Part shown: positions 5,764 through 8,000 of the stretch, piece after piece
Position numbering within the stretch: position 1 is the stretch's first letter
How the letters are laid out: every line of letters begins with the position of its first letter
Assembly: GCA_029858545.1 (NCBI GenBank)
Contig: JAOUFA010000159.1
Location: 1-8,000, forward strand
Direction: 5' to 3'
Source of the DNA: Betaproteobacteria bacterium
GTDB taxonomy: Bacteria; Pseudomonadota; Gammaproteobacteria; Burkholderiales; SG8-39
Length of the DNA: 8,000 nucleotides
The notes under the pieces: model-generated
Database searches by the model: none
What the model was told of the DNA's origin: nothing
Seen by the model: the letters and a program-made list of their open reading frames with translations, nothing else
Made by a program: the position numbers and the translations under genes

Positions 5764-7218
5764 ATGACATCGCATGCAAGCCCCAAGGATCTGCGCAGCT
5801 GGATCGCCCAGCTCGACGCCGCGGGAGAACTGATTCGCATCGACAAGCCGGTCGATCCGCTTACGCAGATGGGCGCGCTGCTCTACCAGAGCCGTGAGAA
5901 GGCGCTCCTCTTCGACAAGCTCCCGCACGGCTGGCGCTCGCTCGGTCAGGCGCCGGCGAATTTCCGTCACGCCGCACTCGCCTTCGGTGCGCGCGAGGAG
6001 GAGTTGGTGCCGCTCGTTGCCGAGCGCATGGTGAAGCTGATCGAGCCGGTGATGGTGAAGGACGGGCCGGTAAAGGAGCTGAAGTTCAAGAAGGGCGAAT
6101 TCGACCTGACCCAGCTTCCGGTGCACGTCGCCGGGCAGCGCGATGGCGGCCCGGTGATCGGTTCCGGGCTGGTGGTCTCCAAGGACCCGGATACCGGCGC
6201 GCGCAACGTGAGTTTCCATCGCCTCCAGGTGAAGGGACCGAACAAGACCGGAATCCTGCTGTATCCGCGCCATACCTGGAAGAACTACCTCAAGTATCAG
6301 GAACGCAATCAACCGATGCCGATCGCGATCTTCATCGGCCATCATCCGCTCTATTACGCCGCCGCCTCGACCACCGCGCCCTACGGCATCGACGAGTTCG
6401 GCGTCGCGGGGGCGTACATGGGGGAGGCGGCCCGGCTCGTGAAATGCGACACGGTCGACCTCGAGGTGCCGGCCGACGCCGAGATCGTGCTCGAGGGGCA
6501 CATCCCCCCGCATATTCGCGAGGAGGAGGGACCTTTCTCCGAGTTCCAGGACTACTACGTCACCGGCACCGGGAAGAACCCGATCGTCGAGTACCAGCAC
6601 ATGACGCGCAGGAAGGACGCGATCTTCAAGAACCTGCAGAACGGCTCCGAGATGGAAGGCTGCGTGTTCCACAAGGTGCCGATGAGCGCGACCATCTACC
6701 GGCGACTGAAGGACATCGGCGGCGGCCCGAACCTGCACAACGTGCTGGCGCTGCCCGGAATCTTCGGCGTGGTGATCCAGATGACGCAGCGCGCCTACGG
6801 TGAGGCGAAGAACCTGCTGATGGCGGCGCTCTCCTCGGAGTACCAGCATCCGAAGGTGGCGATCGCGGTCGATGCCGACGTCGACATCTTCAATCCGGCC
6901 GAGCTCCTGTGGGCGATCAACACGCGCGTCAATCCGAGCGAGGACATCATCGTCATTCCCGGCACGCACAATCATGCGATGGACGCGAGCCTGCCGGAGC
7001 TGGGCGCGCCGGGTACGGGCTTGTGGCAACGGCTCGGTTCGAAGGTGATGATCGACGCGACCATCCCGCCGCCGGCGGACGCGAAGGCGCGCGCCGCGTT
7101 CGAGCGCATCCGGCCGATCAACCCGACGCTCAAGCTGGAGGATTTCGCCGCGCAGGAGTCGATGGATATCGTGCGCGCGCTCTCGCCGTTGTTCTTCGGG
7201 TCGAAGCTGCGGCGCTGA
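5764..7218 (+). CDS. UbiD-family (prenylated-FMN-dependent) decarboxylase
   Basis: A 484-residue protein of usual UbiD length with family motifs throughout. The N-terminal domain has LRSWIAQLDAAGELIRIDKPVD. The prFMN/metal region has ARNVSFHRLQ (Asn148, Arg153), YPRHTW (His170) and YYAAASTTAPYGIDEFGVAGAYMGE (Glu221). The catalytic EGPFSE has Glu255 and Glu260, the same E-x4-E spacing as Fdc1 Glu277/Glu282, with Arg153 as the partner of Fdc1 Arg173. The C-terminal half carries VAIAVDADVDIFNPAELLWAINTR-type sequence. The full catalytic set is present, so the enzyme should be active. UbiD enzymes reversibly decarboxylate aromatic, heteroaromatic or unsaturated acids in the cytoplasm and need prFMN made by UbiX; no ubiX is in the window. 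Ubiquinone synthesis (UbiD proper) is possible, but the neighbours point to a catabolic paralogue. ATG 5764 is chosen from its GGAGG site and homology; an alternative start at 5668 would add 32 non-family residues. Confidence 0.92.
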   Translation: MTSHASPKDLRSWIAQLDAAGELIRIDKPVDPLTQMGALLYQSREKALLFDKLPHGWRSLGQAPANFRHAALAFGAREEELVPLVAERMVKLIEPVMVKDGPVKELKFKKGEFDLTQLPVHVAGQRDGGPVIGSGLVVSKDPDTGARNVSFHRLQVKGPNKTGILLYPRHTWKNYLKYQERNQPMPIAIFIGHHPLYYAAASTTAPYGIDEFGVAGAYMGEAARLVKCDTVDLEVPADAEIVLEGHIPPHIREEEGPFSEFQDYYVTGTGKNPIVEYQHMTRRKDAIFKNLQNGSEMEGCVFHKVPMSATIYRRLKDIGGGPNLHNVLALPGIFGVVIQMTQRAYGEAKNLLMAALSSEYQHPKVAIAVDADVDIFNPAELLWAINTRVNPSEDIIVIPGTHNHAMDASLPELGAPGTGLWQRLGSKVMIDATIPPPADAKARAAFERIRPINPTLKLEDFAAQESMDIVRALSPLFFGSKLRR

Positions 7219-7264
7219 CGAAGTTCGGCTTTCCCGGCGCGCGATTTGCCGGTACTGTGTGCGC

Positions 7265-8000
7265 ATGAACCTGCGCTGGATTTCAGCGGTCGCCCTGCTA
7301 TGTCTGCTCGCGGCCTGCGCGGCCGCGAACCGCGAGTCTTATGCGCCGTCCCGCGGCGACGGCGCCGTGGCTGCCGAAGCCGCCGCTTCGGCAAGACCCG
7401 CGCCAACGGCGCCGCGGCTGGGCGTCGCCGCGGCACCGCGCGCGCCGACGCAGTCCGGACGTGCCGTCGCGAACGCCGCGGCGGAGCGCAGAGTTCACTA
7501 CGAAGGCACAATCAAGCTGCGCGCGACGCAACCGCAGCGCGTGCTCGAACAGGCGAGCGACTGGGTACGCGAGGCGGGCGGCTATGTCGAGTCGCTCACC
7601 GCGCAGCGCGTGATCCTGCAGATTCCTGCGGCGCGCTTTCGCCCGCTCTACGATCGCCTCCTCGGCCTGGGCGAGGTGCTGGACAAATCGCTCTCCGCGC
7701 GCGACGTGACCGAGGAGTTCCTCGACGTTGAATTGCGTCTCGCGCAGGCCAAGGCGACGCGCGACCGACTGCTCGCGCTGGTGCAAAAGACCGACGATCG
7801 CAAGGAAAAGCTGCGTCTGTTGCGCGAAGTCGAGCGCTTGTCGACCGAGATCGAGTTGCTGGAGACGCAGATGGCGCGGCTGCGCAGCCTGATCGAGTAT
7901 TCGCGCCTCACGCTCAACGTCGAAGGACGCAAGGCTTTCGAGGGGCACCCGGCCCGGGAATTGCGCGGCTTCGACTGGATCAACGCGCTCGCGGCCGACA
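7265..8000 (+). CDS. DUF4349-type lipoprotein (3' end outside window)
   Basis: The frame from ATG 7265 is open for 245 codons to the right edge. Residues 1-18 are a lipoprotein signal: basic start (MNLRW), hydrophobic core, and lipobox LAAC with Cys18. The residues after Cys are Ala, with no Asp at +2, which suggests outer-membrane sorting. An Ala/Pro/Arg-rich low-complexity linker follows (about 19-75). Then comes a DUF4349-like domain: VHYEGTIKLRATQPQRVLEQASDWVREAGGYVES, SARDVTEEFLDVELRLAQAKATRDRLL, a coiled-coil stretch (about 155-212), and the closing strand IEYSRLTLNV. DUF4349 proteins often have a C-terminal membrane helix, which would lie past the edge. The function of the family is not established. 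The gene starts 46 nt after the ubiD-like stop with no clear ribosome-binding site or terminator between, so read-through is possible, but I see no functional link to the decarboxylases. Confidence 0.85.
   Translation, partial: MNLRWISAVALLCLLAACAAANRESYAPSRGDGAVAAEAAASARPAPTAPRLGVAAAPRAPTQSGRAVANAAAERRVHYEGTIKLRATQPQRVLEQASDWVREAGGYVESLTAQRVILQIPAARFRPLYDRLLGLGEVLDKSLSARDVTEEFLDVELRLAQAKATRDRLLALVQKTDDRKEKLRLLREVERLSTEIELLETQMARLRSLIEYSRLTLNVEGRKAFEGHPARELRGFDWINALAAD

Noticed and set aside
5680..7266. 528-codon open frame on the minus strand opposite the ubiD-like gene
   Set aside because: It is Arg/His/Leu/Asp-rich with no recognisable domain and mirrors a gene with clear UbiD motifs. Long antisense frames are expected in GC-rich coding DNA.

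Overview
The window is a high-GC stretch of proteobacterial chromosome. Codon usage is strongly G/C-ending and the genes are densely packed. A LysR regulator, a lipoprotein with a proteobacterial-type lipobox and short intergenic gaps are all present. A betaproteobacterium (Burkholderiales-like) is my best guess, but it is inferred from style and not shown by any marker gene. I see no rRNA, tRNA, CRISPR array, transposase or phage gene.

Layout. (1) Positions 1-1370 (+) hold the 3' part of a large, probably extracellular protein in which two CARDB-type beta-sandwich domains sit between two near-duplicate MAM/ConA-like domains. (2) A small two-CBS-domain protein is convergent with it (1912-1439, -), and a GC-rich hairpin lies between the two stops. 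(3) A divergent intergenic region leads into a tight three-gene unit on the + strand. It encodes a tandem (double hot-dog) 4HBT-type acyl-CoA thioesterase (2143-3030), a four-helix DoxX-like membrane protein (3035-3403) and a LysR regulator (3412-4332), with gaps of 4 and 8 nt. (4) After a 220-nt gap comes a metal-dependent decarboxylase of the amidohydrolase-2 family, close to gamma-resorcylate and 2,3-dihydroxybenzoate decarboxylases (4553-5527). (5) A 236-nt gap carries two inverted repeats. One has perfect 24-nt arms around a 3-nt loop. It is followed by a UbiD-family prenylated-FMN decarboxylase (5764-7218). (6) A DUF4349-type lipoprotein starts at 7265 and runs off the right edge.

Working together. 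The thioesterase, LysR regulator and two mechanistically unrelated non-oxidative (de)carboxylases could form an aromatic-acid or acyl-CoA catabolic neighbourhood. No CoA ligase, ring-cleaving enzyme or UbiX flavin prenyltransferase lies in the window, so the pathway and substrate cannot be named. The surface protein, CBS protein and DUF4349 lipoprotein look unrelated to that module. No stretch longer than 300 bases lacks a gene. Nothing here amounts to a clearly new system. The items most worth a second look are the long perfect inverted repeat upstream of ubiD, the tandem thioesterase with both catalytic Asp residues kept, and the pairing of the two decarboxylases.
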